Assembly (NCBI RefSeq): GCF_012568245.1 | Contig: NZ_CP046188.1 | Coordinates: 64,233-128,232, forward strand | DNA length: 64,000 nt | Origin: Enterobacteriaceae endosymbiont of Donacia thalassina | GTDB lineage: Bacteria > Pseudomonadota > Gammaproteobacteria > Enterobacterales > Enterobacteriaceae | Reading direction: 5' to 3' | In this document: one piece after another, positions 37,345 to 47,425 of the stretch | How the letters are laid out: the number at the start of each line of letters is the position of its first letter | Position numbering within the stretch: position 1 is the stretch's first letter | Program-made: the position numbers and the translations under genes | Notes under the pieces: generated by a model | Told to the model about the DNA's origin: nothing | The model's input: the letters and a program-made list of their open reading frames with translations, nothing else | Database searches by the model: none

Positions 37345-37968
37345 ATGTTTACAGGTATTATACAAACTATAGGTAAAATTATAAATATTATTTTATATAA
37401 AAAAATATATTCTTTACATATAAAAACAAATAAAAAATTTATAAAAAATCTGAAAATAGGAGATTCAATTTCTAATAATGGATGTTGTTTAACAATTATT
37501 AAATTATATAATAATATAATGATTTTTAATATAATAAAACAAACATTTAATATTACTACTTTTAAAAAAGTAAAAGTTGGTGATTATGTAAATCTTGAAA
37601 AACCTATAAAAATTAATAGTTTTGTTGGAGGACATATAGTTTTAGGACATATTACTGATATAGCTATTATTACAAATATTAAAAACTATAATTTTTCTAA
37701 AATTTTATGGATAAAACCTAATAATATTTTACAAATGAATTATATTTTAAAAAAAGGATCTATATGTATAGATGGTGTTAGTTTAACAATAGATAAAAAA
37801 TTAAAAAATAAATTTAGTGTAAATATAATACCAGAAACATTATCTAAAACTACATTATCTAAAAAAAATATTTATAATTATGTAAATATAGAAACTGATA
37901 TATATACTAGAAGTATTATTCAGACTACAAAAAAATTATATAATCATAATATGAAATATTTTAAATGA
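37345..37968 (+). CDS. ribE: riboflavin synthase alpha chain
   Basis: Riboflavin synthase dismutates two 6,7-dimethyl-8-ribityllumazines into riboflavin. The 207 residues (E. coli 213) form two similar lumazine-binding halves: MFTGIIQTIGKI with NGCCLTI, then FVGGHIVLGHI with SICIDGVSLTI-like GSICIDGVSLTIDK. It may also be called ribC in E. coli. The ribE, mdtK and tRNA-Val neighbourhood is as in E. coli. Other riboflavin genes are not in the window. No FMN riboswitch is seen upstream. Confidence 0.95.
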   Translation: MFTGIIQTIGKIINIILYKKIYSLHIKTNKKFIKNLKIGDSISNNGCCLTIIKLYNNIMIFNIIKQTFNITTFKKVKVGDYVNLEKPIKINSFVGGHIVLGHITDIAIITNIKNYNFSKILWIKPNNILQMNYILKKGSICIDGVSLTIDKKLKNKFSVNIIPETLSKTTLSKKNIYNYVNIETDIYTRSIIQTTKKLYNHNMKYFK

Positions 37969-37987
37969 AATAATAAAAGGAATGTAG

Positions 37988-39271
37988 ATGATAAAAAAAA
38001 ATAATATAAATATTCTAAAAAAATTAGAAGAACGTAATATCTTATATCAAGCAACTAATAAAGAAGATTTATTTAAAATTTTAAATGAAAAAAAAATTAA
38101 TCTTTATTGTGGTTTTGATTTAACAGCAGAAAGTTTACATATAGGTCATTTAATACAACTAATTACACTTAAATATTTTCAAGAATTAGGACATAAACCT
38201 ATAATTTTATTAGGAGGAGCTACAAGTTTAATTGGTGATCCTAGTTTTAAATTAAAAAAAAGAAAAATAAATCCAATAGATAATATAAATCTATGGTTTA
38301 AAAAAATTAGTTTACAAATAAATAATTTCTTAGATTTTAATTGTGGTAAAAATAGTGCGATTATAATTAATAATTATGAATGGTTTCATCAAATGAATAT
38401 TCTTTTTTTTCTAAAAAAAATTGGTAAACATTTTTGTGTTAATCACATGATGAATAAAGATTCTATAAAAAATAGAATGACAAATAATAATATTCAAGGA
38501 ATTTCTTTTACTGAATTTTCTTATAATTTATTACAATCATATGATTTTGCATATTTAAATAAAAAATTTGATGTAATACTCCAAATTGGAGGATCAGATC
38601 AATGGGGAAATATTATATCAGGAATAGATTTAATAAAAAAAATATATAAAAAAAAAGTTTTTGGTTTAACTACTAATTTAATTATTAAAAATGATGGAAC
38701 AAAATTCGGAAAAACTGAAAAAGAAGCTATATGGTTAGATCATAAAAAAACTAATCCATACAAATTTTTTCAATTTTGGTTAAATATACCAGATTCAATC
38801 GTTTTTAAATTTTTAAATATGTTTACTAATTATGAATCAAAAATTATTAAATCTTTTTATCAAAAACAAAATAATATTAAAAAAAATAGTCCTCAATATC
38901 TTCTTGCAACATACATGACTAAAATGGTACATGGAGAAACAAATTTAGTTATATCAAAAAAAATAACTAATTTACTTTTTTATGAAAATATAAATAATTT
39001 TTCAGAAAATGATTTTTTAACACTTTTAAAAAATATTCATAATATTTCTTTAGAAAATAAAAGTTTTGATTTACCAACAATATTAATCTTAAGTAAATTT
39101 ACATCTTCTAGAAAGAAAGCAGTTATTTTAATAAAATCAAATTCTATTTTTATTAATAATCAAAATATATCTAATACTAACTTTATATTTACAGATCATG
39201 ATAAAAAATTTCATCATTTTACTTTATTACGTAAAGGAAAAAAAAATTTTTGTTTAATTTATTGGAAATAA
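37988..39271 (+). CDS. tyrS: tyrosyl-tRNA synthetase
   Basis: TyrRS charges tRNA-Tyr. The 427 residues (E. coli 424) have class I motifs HIGH (SLHIGHLIQL) and KFGKT (DGTKFGKTEKEAIWLD), the form used by bacterial TyrRS. The tyrosine pocket GFDLTAESLHIGH and QIGGSDQWGNI are intact, and a C-terminal S4 domain (about 360-427) is present. AAAGGA lies before the ATG. It is 19 bp from ribE. Confidence 0.97.
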   Translation: MIKKNNINILKKLEERNILYQATNKEDLFKILNEKKINLYCGFDLTAESLHIGHLIQLITLKYFQELGHKPIILLGGATSLIGDPSFKLKKRKINPIDNINLWFKKISLQINNFLDFNCGKNSAIIINNYEWFHQMNILFFLKKIGKHFCVNHMMNKDSIKNRMTNNNIQGISFTEFSYNLLQSYDFAYLNKKFDVILQIGGSDQWGNIISGIDLIKKIYKKKVFGLTTNLIIKNDGTKFGKTEKEAIWLDHKKTNPYKFFQFWLNIPDSIVFKFLNMFTNYESKIIKSFYQKQNNIKKNSPQYLLATYMTKMVHGETNLVISKKITNLLFYENINNFSENDFLTLLKNIHNISLENKSFDLPTILILSKFTSSRKKAVILIKSNSIFINNQNISNTNFIFTDHDKKFHHFTLLRKGKKNFCLIYWK

Positions 39272-39300
39272 ATAAAAATATAAATTATAAAATAACTTTA

Positions 39301-39373
39301 TGCGTTCTAGAGGATTTGAACCTCTGACTTTCACCATGTCATAGTGACACTCTAACCACTGAGTTAAGAACGC
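39301..39373 (-). tRNA. valV: tRNA-Val (GAC)
   Basis: Minus strand. Acceptor GCGTTCT pairs with AGAACGC, D arm ACTCAGTGGTTAGAGT, anticodon stem TCACT/GGTGA with loop ATGACAT (anticodon GAC), T arm AGAGGTTCAAATCCTCT, discriminator A. It resembles E. coli valV, and E. coli also has valV near mdtK. No CCA is encoded. Confidence 0.95.
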
Positions 39374-39420
39374 ATATAAAACATTAATATTCTATATGTT
39401 ATACTATATATATATAATAA

Positions 39421-40761
39421 TCAATTTTTTTGTATTTTTATAATACGTAATATAATTAATATTGCTCCAGTTGTTAATCCAATAATAAATCCAATCCAAA
39501 AACCAGATGGTCCCATAGGATGGGTAATTAAATTTGTAAAAGATAAAATATATCCAATAGGAAAACTTATAATCCAATATGATATAAATGTAATTAAAAA
39601 AATAAATTTAGTGTCTTTATAACCTTTTAAAATACCGGTTCCAATCACATGAATAGAATCTGAAAATTGATAAATAGATGATAATAATATTAAATGAGAT
39701 GATAAATTTATAATATTTAAATTAAGATTATATAATGAAGCAATTTTTTTTTTAAAAATAATACTAATTAAAATAGTAAAAATAGATATTATTATCCCAA
39801 TACTTTGAGAAATCCAACTAATAATTTTTGCTTTTTTTTTATTACCTAAACCTAAATAATATCCTATTAATATAGTAGTAGAAATACTTAATGATAGAGG
39901 AATAATAAAAATAAAAGAACTAAAATTTAAAGCTATTTGATGACTAATAATATCATCTATTTTCATCATAGATGATATTAATAAGGAAACAATACTAAAT
40001 AATGTAATTTCACAAAAAATAGATAAACCAATAGGTAAACCTAATTTTAATATTTTTTTCAAAATTTTAAAATCAGGTTTATTTAATAAATTAAAACATT
40101 TAATTTTTTTAAAATAAATGGATTTTAACATCCATATTATGGTTATAATAAATAATATCCAGTATATTAATACTGTAGATAAACCACATCCTAAACCACC
40201 AAACGATGGTATATAACTAAAACCATAAATAAAAATGTAATTAATTGGTATATATAAAACTACTCCAATCCAACTGATAATCATATCAGGTATTGTTAAT
40301 GATAATGATATACATAAACAACGTGTTATTTGTAATAATAAATATCCTGGTATACTCCAAATTATTATATTTAAAAATTTTTTTATTTTTAAAATAAAAA
40401 ATTTATTATTAAATAATAAAGATATTAAAAAATTTATTTTATATAAAATAAACATCATTATTAATGATAATGTTATTGCTAATAAATATGATTGTTTAAT
40501 ATAATTAGTTATTTTTTTATTGTTTTGAGATATATATAATTTTGTAATAATAGGTATTAAAGATAAAAAAATACCATGTCCAAATAATATTATTGGCAAC
40601 CAAATTGATGTTCCTATTGATATAACAGCCATATCAATTTTATTGAAAGAACTAGCCATAATCATATTAATAATACTTATTAAAAGATAAGCTATTTGTG
40701 TTAAAATTATGGGTATCGCAATATTAAATAATTTTTTTGTTTCGATTAAATATTTTTGCAC
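39421..40761 (-). CDS. mdtK: MATE-family multidrug efflux transporter MdtK
   Basis: MdtK is an inner-membrane cation-coupled exporter of the MATE family. The 446 residues (E. coli 457) form about 12 hydrophobic helices. Strong landmarks shared with E. coli MdtK are MQKYLIE, ISIGTSIWLPIILFGHG, IPINYIFIYGFSY, GCGLSTVLIYW, HQIALNFSSFIF, SDSIHVIGTGILKGYKDT and MGPSGFWIGFIIGLT. The position next to tRNA-Val and near ribE is the E. coli order. What it exports in a sheltered symbiont is unknown. Confidence 0.93.
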   Translation of the reverse strand: MQKYLIETKKLFNIAIPIILTQIAYLLISIINMIMASSFNKIDMAVISIGTSIWLPIILFGHGIFLSLIPIITKLYISQNNKKITNYIKQSYLLAITLSLIMMFILYKINFLISLLFNNKFFILKIKKFLNIIIWSIPGYLLLQITRCLCISLSLTIPDMIISWIGVVLYIPINYIFIYGFSYIPSFGGLGCGLSTVLIYWILFIITIIWMLKSIYFKKIKCFNLLNKPDFKILKKILKLGLPIGLSIFCEITLFSIVSLLISSMMKIDDIISHQIALNFSSFIFIIPLSLSISTTILIGYYLGLGNKKKAKIISWISQSIGIIISIFTILISIIFKKKIASLYNLNLNIINLSSHLILLSSIYQFSDSIHVIGTGILKGYKDTKFIFLITFISYWIISFPIGYILSFTNLITHPMGPSGFWIGFIIGLTTGAILIILRIIKIQKN

Positions 40762-40909
40762 ATATAACCTTTTTTATATTTATTATAATTTATAAAAAAT
40801 AAATTTTATTGTATAAATAATATTTTACTTTTAAAAAATTTTAAACTACTATATACATAGTTATTCTAATTATTATTCTTTTATCATTATAAATAAAATA
40901 GAGAATTTT

Positions 40910-41224
40910 ATGCAAATTTTTGATAAGATTAAAAAACAAATTAATAATAATTCTATAATTTTATATATGAAAGGAAACCCTAAACATCCTCAGTGTGGTT
41001 TTTCCCAAAAAGCTGTTCAAATTATTTTATTTTACAAAATAAAATTTACTTATATTGATGTTTTACAATATCCTGATATTAGAAAAAACTTACCAAAATA
41101 TGCTAACTGGCCAACATTTCCCCAGTTATGGGTTAATAATAAATTAATAGGAGGTTATGATATACTTTATACATTACATGTTAATAACGAATTAAAAAAT
41201 ATTTTAAATTTTAAAAAAAAATAA
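40910..41224 (+). CDS. grxD: monothiol glutaredoxin Grx4
   Basis: Grx4 carries and delivers iron-sulfur clusters using its CGFS cysteine and glutathione. The 104 residues (E. coli 115, whose acidic C-terminal tail is missing here) contain ILYMKGNPKHPQCGFSQKAV and ANWPTFPQLWVNNKLIGGYD. Fe-S clients such as LipA are in the window. It is convergent with rnt, its E. coli neighbour. Confidence 0.95.
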   Translation: MQIFDKIKKQINNNSIILYMKGNPKHPQCGFSQKAVQIILFYKIKFTYIDVLQYPDIRKNLPKYANWPTFPQLWVNNKLIGGYDILYTLHVNNELKNILNFKKK

Positions 41225-41245
41225 TTTTTTTATATACTTATAAAA

Positions 41246-41887
41246 TTAGGAAAAAGAATTGGGAGGCCATCCGCCTTTTATTTTCCATTTATTAACTAAT
41301 TTGCAAAATAATTCAGCAGTACGATTAGTATCATATAAAGCTGAATGTGCTTTGTTATTATCAAATGGGATACCAATTGCATGACATGATTTCGCAAGAA
41401 CAGTTTGACCTAAAATTAATCCACACATTGAAGTAGTATCAAATATTACAAAAGAATGAAATGGATTATAATTTTCTAATTTTGTTCTTTTTGTAGCTTG
41501 CATAATAAAACTATGATCAAAACTAGCATTGTGAGCTACTATAACTGCTTTTCTACATTTATTTATTTTTATATCTTGAGAAATTTTTTTAAAAATGATT
41601 TTTAAAGCTTTTTTTTCAGTTATAGCACCTCTTAAAGAGGTGTCAATATTAATACCATTAAAAGCTAATGCTTCTAAAGAAATATTTGAACCTTTAAAAG
41701 GTAAAATATGAAAATGTAATGTTTCATTTTTTTCTAACCAACCATTATGCATTCTCAATGTTATTATACTTATTTCTAATATAGCATTATATTTAGAATT
41801 AAATCCTGAAGTTTCAATATCTATTACAACAGGATAAAAACCTCTAAATCTATGAGATAATAGATCTAACTTTGATAAATTTTTCAT
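41246..41887 (-). CDS. rnt: ribonuclease T
   Basis: RNase T trims the 3' ends of tRNAs and other stable RNAs. It is a DEDDh exonuclease of 213 residues (E. coli 215). The motifs are VVIDIETSGF (D, E), AHNASFDHSFIM (D) and the final HSALYDTNRTAELF (H, D). The substrate-binding HRFRGFYPVV is intact. Since several tRNAs here lack an encoded CCA, 3' trimming before CCA addition is needed. Confidence 0.96.
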   Translation of the reverse strand: MKNLSKLDLLSHRFRGFYPVVIDIETSGFNSKYNAILEISIITLRMHNGWLEKNETLHFHILPFKGSNISLEALAFNGINIDTSLRGAITEKKALKIIFKKISQDIKINKCRKAVIVAHNASFDHSFIMQATKRTKLENYNPFHSFVIFDTTSMCGLILGQTVLAKSCHAIGIPFDNNKAHSALYDTNRTAELFCKLVNKWKIKGGWPPNSFS

Positions 41888-42067
41888 TTTTATTCTTTAA
41901 ATTTTTATTTAAATATATTTTATATTGATATTATATAAATAAATAAATTATACTTTTATCAAAAAAATTACAAGTATAAAATATTTTATATATATTAAAA
42001 AAGTATTAATATAATTAATAAAGTTATTTTAAATAAAAATAATTTTAGTTAATTAAAGGCGATAGAA

Positions 42068-42838
42068 ATGTTAACAAAAATAATTAAATTTAAACAAAAT
42101 AATTTTTCATTTTATGTAATTTACTTATATAGTAATCAACCTGAACTTATATTTAATGCTATTAAAAAAAAAATAAATCATTCTCCTATTTTTTTTACAA
42201 AAATATCAGTTATTATAAATATTTATCATATAAAAAATGAAATAAATTGGGAAAAAGTTTATAATGCTATTATTTCTACAGGAATTAATATTATAGGAGT
42301 AAGTGGTTGCAATAATAAAAATATAATTAAAATGATAAAAAAAACGGGTATACCTATTTTTTTTACAAAAAATAAAGATAACAAAAAAATTCAAAATATT
42401 GATGTTAAAAATCAAAAAAAAAATACTGATAATAATATAATACAAAAATCTATTATAAAAATAATAAAAGAAAAAAGTTCATTATCATTAAATAAAAATA
42501 TTATTTATAATAAAAGTAAAATTATTTATAATCCAATTAGATCAGGACAACAAATTTATGCTTATAATAGTGATTTAATTATTATAAATAATGTTAGTAC
42601 AGGAGCAGAATTAATAGCAGATGGAAATATTCATATTTATGGTTTTATGAGAGGAAAAGCTTTATCTGGAGCAAATGGAGATAAAAATTGCCAAATTTTT
42701 TGTAATCAATTATTTGCTGAATTATTATCTATTGCAGGTGAATATTTACTTCAGGATCAAATTCCTAATAAATTTTTAGGAAAATCATCAAGAATATATT
42801 TAAAAAATAAAGTATTAACAATAAAATCATGTAATTAA
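42068..42838 (+). CDS. minC: septum-site inhibitor MinC
   Basis: MinC blocks FtsZ rings away from midcell. The 256 residues exceed the E. coli 231, because the linker between the two domains (about residues 105-170) has grown into a Lys/Asn-rich stretch. The N-domain has NIIGVSGCNN. The C-terminal MinD-binding beta-helix has PIRSGQQIYAYNSDLIIIN, GAELIADGNIHIYGFMRGKALSGANGD-type repeats and IAGEYLLQDQIP. AAAGG precedes the ATG. First gene of minCDE. Confidence 0.95.
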   Translation: MLTKIIKFKQNNFSFYVIYLYSNQPELIFNAIKKKINHSPIFFTKISVIINIYHIKNEINWEKVYNAIISTGINIIGVSGCNNKNIIKMIKKTGIPIFFTKNKDNKKIQNIDVKNQKKNTDNNIIQKSIIKIIKEKSSLSLNKNIIYNKSKIIYNPIRSGQQIYAYNSDLIIINNVSTGAELIADGNIHIYGFMRGKALSGANGDKNCQIFCNQLFAELLSIAGEYLLQDQIPNKFLGKSSRIYLKNKVLTIKSCN

Positions 42839-42872
42839 ATTTAATTTAAATTTACTATTAAAGGAAATTCTA

Positions 42873-43682
42873 ATGCGTATAATTGTTGTTACTTCGGGTA
42901 AAGGTGGAGTAGGTAAAACTACTTCTAGTGCCGCTATAGCTACAGGATTAGCTAAAAATGGTAAAAAAACAGTTGTTATTGATTTTGATATTGGACTACG
43001 TAATCTTGATTTAATTATGGGATGTGAAAGAAGAGTAGTTTATGATTTTATTAATGTTTTACAAGGTGAAGCAACATTAAATCAATCTTTGATAAAAGAT
43101 AAAAAATATAAAAATTTATATATTTTACCTGCTTCACAAACAAAAAATAAAGATGCTTTAACTTATAAAGGAGTAGAAATAATTTTAAAAAATTTAAATA
43201 TAATGAATTTTGATTTTATTATTTGTGATTCACCAGCAGGTATTGAAACTGGGGCATTAACTGCATTATATTTTGCTGATGAAGCTATTATTACTACTAA
43301 TCCTGAAATTTCTTCTATTCGTGATTCTGATCGAATATTAGGTATTATTTCTTCACAATCTAAAAGAGCTAAATATGGGGAAAAACCTATTAAAGAATAC
43401 TTATTATTAACACGTTATAATCCTATAAGAGTAGACTGTGGAGATATGTTAAGTATTGATGATATTATTGAAATTTTAGGAATTCAAATTATAGGTGTTA
43501 TCCCGGAAGATCCTTTAGTTTTAAGAGCATCAAATCAAGGTAAAAGTATAATTTTACATGATAATTCTAATGCTTCATTAGCATATAATGATACCGTTAA
43601 GCGTTTATTAGGAGAGAAAATCCCTTTACGTTTTATAAAAAGCGAGAAAAAAAATTTTTTACAACGTTGGTTTTGGAGATAA
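42873..43682 (+). CDS. minD: septum-site ATPase MinD
   Basis: MinD is a membrane-cycling ATPase that recruits MinC and oscillates with MinE. The 269 residues equal E. coli MinD (270). The deviant Walker A motif SGKGGVGKTT, DFDIGLRNLDLIMGCERRVVYD and CDSPAGIETGAL are nearly unchanged. The C-terminal amphipathic membrane anchor ends NFLQRWFWR. AAAGGAAA precedes the ATG. Retention of all three min genes implies regulated midcell division. Confidence 0.97.
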   Translation: MRIIVVTSGKGGVGKTTSSAAIATGLAKNGKKTVVIDFDIGLRNLDLIMGCERRVVYDFINVLQGEATLNQSLIKDKKYKNLYILPASQTKNKDALTYKGVEIILKNLNIMNFDFIICDSPAGIETGALTALYFADEAIITTNPEISSIRDSDRILGIISSQSKRAKYGEKPIKEYLLLTRYNPIRVDCGDMLSIDDIIEILGIQIIGVIPEDPLVLRASNQGKSIILHDNSNASLAYNDTVKRLLGEKIPLRFIKSEKKNFLQRWFWR

Positions 43683-43684
43683 TA

Positions 43685-43972
43685 ATGAACTTTATTAATT
43701 TTTTTTTATCAAAAAAAAAAAAAACTGCTAATATTGCAAAAAAAAGACTACAGATTATTATATCAGAAGAATCAAAAAAAGGATATATTTATCCTTGTTA
43801 TATAACACAATTAAAACAAGAAATATTAAAAGTTATTTCTAAATATACTAAAATTAATCCTAATATGATTAATATAGAATTAGATGATAAAAAAAATAAT
43901 ATATCAGTGTTAGAATTAAATATTACATTACCTAAAACAAAAAAATATATTAAAAATAAACATGAAAAATAA
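43685..43972 (+). CDS. minE: MinE topological specificity factor
   Basis: MinE stimulates MinD ATPase and sets the pole-to-pole oscillation. The start is the ATG at 43685, two bases after the minD stop, giving 95 residues (E. coli 88) that begin MNFINFFLSKKKKTANIAK like E. coli MALLDFFLSRKKNTANIAK. RLQIIIS and the C-terminal dimerisation part VLELNITLP follow. An A14 tract at 43711-43724 encodes the KKKK stretch; the frame stays open at 14 A. Confidence 0.95.
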   Translation: MNFINFFLSKKKKTANIAKKRLQIIISEESKKGYIYPCYITQLKQEILKVISKYTKINPNMINIELDDKKNNISVLELNITLPKTKKYIKNKHEK

Positions 43973-43981
43973 TAATTTTAT

Positions 43982-44662
43982 TTAAAATACATTTTTTATA
44001 TAATTAATTTTATAATATTTTCTTATTTTTTTTTTATTTAATAAAATATTATTAATAATATTAATAATTTCTTCTGAAGAATAATTTTTATTTTCAATAA
44101 AATGTATTTTTACATTTTTATTTGATATTTTTTTTATATTATATTTTAAATAATTATTAATATTAGAAATTAATACCCATCTACCTTTTAGATATAAAAT
44201 TTTATTTATAAAATCATGATGTTTTATTAAACATTCATTATGTTTTCCAATCCATAAACTTTTTTTGTTTCTTTTATATAAAGAAAAATATAAAAATTCT
44301 TTATTACATTGAATAATGGTTATTATTTTTTTGATTCCTGTTATTTTCCAAGATTTTTCTGCTAAAATCATTAAATGAGATAAACCTATTTTAGGAATAT
44401 TTAGTACATAAGAAATACTTTCTATTGTTGCTATACCTATTCTTAGACTTGTAAAATTTCCAGGTCCTATATTATATCCTAATAAATTTATTTCAGATAA
44501 TAATAAATTTGTTTCTTTTAAAATACTATTAATTAAAAATAGTATATATTTAATATGTGAATAAGGACAATATTGAATTTTTTTATAAATTATTCCATTA
44601 TTTTTTAATGTTACTAAACAATATTCTGTAGACGTATCAATAGTTAAAATATTTTTGTACAT
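43982..44662 (-). CDS. tsaB: tRNA threonylcarbamoyladenosine biosynthesis protein TsaB
   Basis: TsaB is the scaffold partner of TsaD in making t6A37 in tRNAs that read ANN codons. The 226 residues (E. coli 231) start with ILTIDTSTEYCLVTL and have GYNIGPGNFTSLRIGIATIES, the conserved ASKHA-fold segment, and IGLSHLMILAEKSW. The C-terminal half is weakly conserved and rich in Lys/Asn/Ile. It is convergent with minE, nine bases apart. ANN codons (AAA, AAT, ATA, ATT) dominate this genome, so t6A would be widely used. Confidence 0.9.
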   Translation of the reverse strand: MYKNILTIDTSTEYCLVTLKNNGIIYKKIQYCPYSHIKYILFLINSILKETNLLLSEINLLGYNIGPGNFTSLRIGIATIESISYVLNIPKIGLSHLMILAEKSWKITGIKKIITIIQCNKEFLYFSLYKRNKKSLWIGKHNECLIKHHDFINKILYLKGRWVLISNINNYLKYNIKKISNKNVKIHFIENKNYSSEEIINIINNILLNKKKIRKYYKINYIKNVF

Positions 44663-44688
44663 ATAATCCTTATTTAAAAATAAATTTA

Positions 44689-44716
44689 TTGTTTAAAATA
44701 AAAATTATGTTATAAT
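44689..44716 (+). promoter_or_regulatory. possible sigma-70 promoter upstream of hslVU
   Basis: TTGTTT (44689-44694), a 16-bp spacer, then a perfect TATAAT (44711-44716). It faces hslV, which starts about 190 bp downstream. In such A/T-rich DNA chance matches are common. No sigma-32-type CCCCAT element is seen nearby. Confidence 0.35.
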
Positions 44717-44910
44717 TTTAGTGTTTTAATAAAATTCAAACTATTTTATCAAATAATTATAATATAATTATTAATAAAATAAAATATTTTATATTAAAAT
44801 ATAATAAATTTTAAAATAATATTTTTTTATTAAAATTTTTTTAGAGTAAAATTATTTGTATATTGTTATGAGATATAAAATAATAATAATTAGAGTGAGG
44901 AATAAAACTC

Positions 44911-45438
44911 ATGACAACAATAGTAAGTGTTAGGAAAAATGGGGATGTAGTTATCGGTGGTGATGGGCAAGCAACTCTTGGTCATATTATAATGAAAGGA
45001 AATGTAAAAAAAATTCGTAAATTATATCATGATACAGTAATTGCAGGTTTTGCTGGTGGTACTGCAGATGCTTTCACTCTATTTGAATTATTTGAACAAA
45101 AATTAGAAGTATATCAAGGAAATTTAACAAAATCAGCAGTAGAATTAGCAAAAGATTGGAGAACAGATCGTATTTTACGTAAATTAGAAGCTTTATTAGT
45201 AGTTGCAGACAAAATTAGTTCTTTAATAATTACAGGAAGTGGAGATGTTATTCAACCTGAAAATAATATAGTAACTATTGGTTCTGGTGGACCATATGCG
45301 CAAGCATCAGCTCGCGCTTTATTTGAAAATACTAATTTAAGTGCATATGAAATAGTAAAAAAATCTTTAAATATAGCAGGAGATATTTGTATATATACTA
45401 ATCATAATTTTACTATTGAAAAATTACCATGTACATAA
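44911..45438 (+). CDS. hslV: ATP-dependent protease subunit HslV
   Basis: HslV is the proteasome-like peptidase ring of the HslUV protease. The 175 residues equal E. coli HslV (176). The mature N-terminal nucleophile threonine follows Met1 (MTTIVSVR). [22 protein letters not shown] and [15 protein letters not shown] match the family. GAGTGAGG lies upstream of the ATG. It is followed 19 bp later by hslU; conservation of the pair is very high. Confidence 0.97.
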   Translation: MTTIVSVRKNGDVVIGGDGQATLGHIIMKGNVKKIRKLYHDTVIAGFAGGTADAFTLFELFEQKLEVYQGNLTKSAVELAKDWRTDRILRKLEALLVVADKISSLIITGSGDVIQPENNIVTIGSGGPYAQASARALFENTNLSAYEIVKKSLNIAGDICIYTNHNFTIEKLPCT

Positions 45439-45457
45439 GCATAGGAAAATGATATTT

Positions 45458-46777
45458 ATGTCTGAAATGACCCCAAAAGAAATTGTGAGAGAATTAGGCA
45501 AATTTATTATTGGACAAGAAAGTGCAAAAAAAGCTGTGGCTATAGCATTAAGAAATCGTTGGCGCCGTATGCAGCTAGATGAAAATTTAAGACAAGAAGT
45601 TACACCTAAAAATATATTAATGATTGGTCCTACTGGTGTAGGAAAAACAGAAATTGCGCGTAGATTAGCAAAATTAGCTAATGCTCCTTTTATAAAGGTA
45701 GAAGCAACTAAATTCACCGAAATTGGTTATGTAGGCAAAGAAGTAGATTCTATTATTCGTGATTTAACTGATGTTTCTATAAAAATGATTAAGATACAAG
45801 CACTTAATAAAAATTGTAATAAAGCAAAAGAAATGGCAGAAGAAAGAATCTTAAATGTTTTAATACCAAATAAAAGTAATTGGAATCAAGATGATAATAT
45901 TGAATCTATTCGTCAAAAATTAAAAATTAAACTTAAAAATGGATTATTAGATAATCAAGAAATTGAAATTAATGTATCTAGTACCCCTATGGGTATTGAA
46001 ATTATGGCTCCTCCAGGAATGGAAGAAATGACTAGTCAATTACAATCATTATTTCAAAATTTAGGTGGTAATAAACAAAAAAAACGTAAATTAAAAATTA
46101 AAGATGCAATGAAATTATTAATAGATGAAGAAGCTGGAAAATTAATTAATAATGAAGATATTAAACAAAAAGCTATAGAAGCTGTTGAACAAAATGGAAT
46201 TGTATTTTTAGATGAAATAGATAAAATTTGTAGAAGAAGTAATAATGTATCTTCTGATATTTCTCGTGAAGGAGTACAAAGAGATTTATTACCTTTAGTA
46301 GAAGGATGTACGGTTTCAACAAAACATGGAATGGTTAAAACAGATCATATTTTATTTATTGCATCAGGATCATTTCAAATATCTAAACCCTCTGATTTAA
46401 TTCCTGAATTACAAGGTAGATTGCCTATTAGAGTTGAATTAAAAGCATTAACTAGTAATGATTTTGAAAGAATTCTTATAGAACCTGATACATCTATAAC
46501 AGTGCAATATAAAGCATTATTAGCAACTGAAAAAGTAAATATTATCTTTACTAAAGATGGTATAAAAAGAATTGCAGAATCTGCTTGGAAAGTAAATGAA
46601 ACAACAGAAAATATAGGAGCTAGAAGATTACATACTGTTCTTGAACATTTAATGTCTGATATTTCTTATAATGCAAATGAATATAATAATAAATCTATTG
46701 TTATTGATAAAAATTATGTAAGTAAACATCTTGACACATTAATAATTAATGAAGATATTAGTCGATATATTTTATAA
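45458..46777 (+). CDS. hslU: HslU ATPase subunit of HslUV protease
   Basis: HslU is the AAA+ unfoldase that feeds HslV. I start it at the ATG at 45458 ([14 protein letters not shown]), as in E. coli, with AGGAAAA upstream; earlier in-frame codons are not conserved. The 439 residues (E. coli 443) contain Walker [10 protein letters not shown], the pore motif [10 protein letters not shown], Walker [10 protein letters not shown], and IGARRLHT. The C-terminal tail ISRYIL, which docks into HslV, is kept. Confidence 0.97.
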   Translation: MSEMTPKEIVRELGKFIIGQESAKKAVAIALRNRWRRMQLDENLRQEVTPKNILMIGPTGVGKTEIARRLAKLANAPFIKVEATKFTEIGYVGKEVDSIIRDLTDVSIKMIKIQALNKNCNKAKEMAEERILNVLIPNKSNWNQDDNIESIRQKLKIKLKNGLLDNQEIEINVSSTPMGIEIMAPPGMEEMTSQLQSLFQNLGGNKQKKRKLKIKDAMKLLIDEEAGKLINNEDIKQKAIEAVEQNGIVFLDEIDKICRRSNNVSSDISREGVQRDLLPLVEGCTVSTKHGMVKTDHILFIASGSFQISKPSDLIPELQGRLPIRVELKALTSNDFERILIEPDTSITVQYKALLATEKVNIIFTKDGIKRIAESAWKVNETTENIGARRLHTVLEHLMSDISYNANEYNNKSIVIDKNYVSKHLDTLIINEDISRYIL

Positions 46778-46816
46778 TAAATTTTTTAATTTTTAATTAA
46801 TATAAATTTAAAAAAA

Positions 46817-47425
46817 TTATGAGTTTCTTTTTCTTAAAATTTGTATAATATCACACAAATTAATATTTTTCATTTTTAATAAAACTATTAAATGATAAAT
46901 TAAATCTGCTGTTTCTTGCATAGTTTCTTTATTATTATTATCATTTGCAGCTATAATAGTTTCTATAGCTTCTTCTCCTACTTTTTGGGTAATTCTTTTT
47001 AATCCACTTTTATATAAATTATAAGTATATGAAGAATCTATAGAATTTTTTTTTTTATCTAAAATATTTTCTAATAAATATAAAAAAGTAAAATCTGATA
47101 TTGTTTTTTTAAAACAACTATATTCATTTAAATGACATGTTTTATATACTGGTTGAACTAAAATTAGCAATGTATCATTATCGCAATCTGTTTTAATTTT
47201 TTTTATATATAAAAAATTACCAGTTGTTTCTCCTTTTGTCCATATTCTATTTTTAGTTCTAGAAAAAAATGTAACTTTTTTTGTCTTTAATGTTATTTTA
47301 AGAGATTTTTGATTCATATATGCATGCATAAGTATTTGACCTGAAATTTTATGTTGTATAATAGCGGGAATTAAACCATTTGTTTTATTCCAATTTAAAT
47401 TACTTAATATATTTTTTTTTAACAT
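46817..47425 (-). CDS. hisI: bifunctional phosphoribosyl-AMP cyclohydrolase / phosphoribosyl-ATP pyrophosphatase
   Basis: HisI (HisIE) carries out steps 2 and 3 of histidine synthesis: PR-ATP to PR-AMP, then ring opening to ProFAR. The 202 residues match the 203 of E. coli. The N-terminal cyclohydrolase has [20 protein letters not shown] and the zinc motif DCDNDTLL with CHLNEYSC. The C-terminal pyrophosphatase has [16 protein letters not shown] and [11 protein letters not shown]. It overlaps hisF by 7 bp and is the last gene of the operon, meeting hslU tail to tail. Confidence 0.96.
   Translation of the reverse strand: MLKKNILSNLNWNKTNGLIPAIIQHKISGQILMHAYMNQKSLKITLKTKKVTFFSRTKNRIWTKGETTGNFLYIKKIKTDCDNDTLLILVQPVYKTCHLNEYSCFKKTISDFTFLYLLENILDKKKNSIDSSYTYNLYKSGLKRITQKVGEEAIETIIAANDNNNKETMQETADLIYHLIVLLKMKNINLCDIIQILRKRNS

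Noticed and set aside
45416..45457. Longer hslU start overlapping hslV
   Set aside because: The added residues are not conserved, and the ATG at 45458 matches E. coli HslU Met1 and has a ribosome site.
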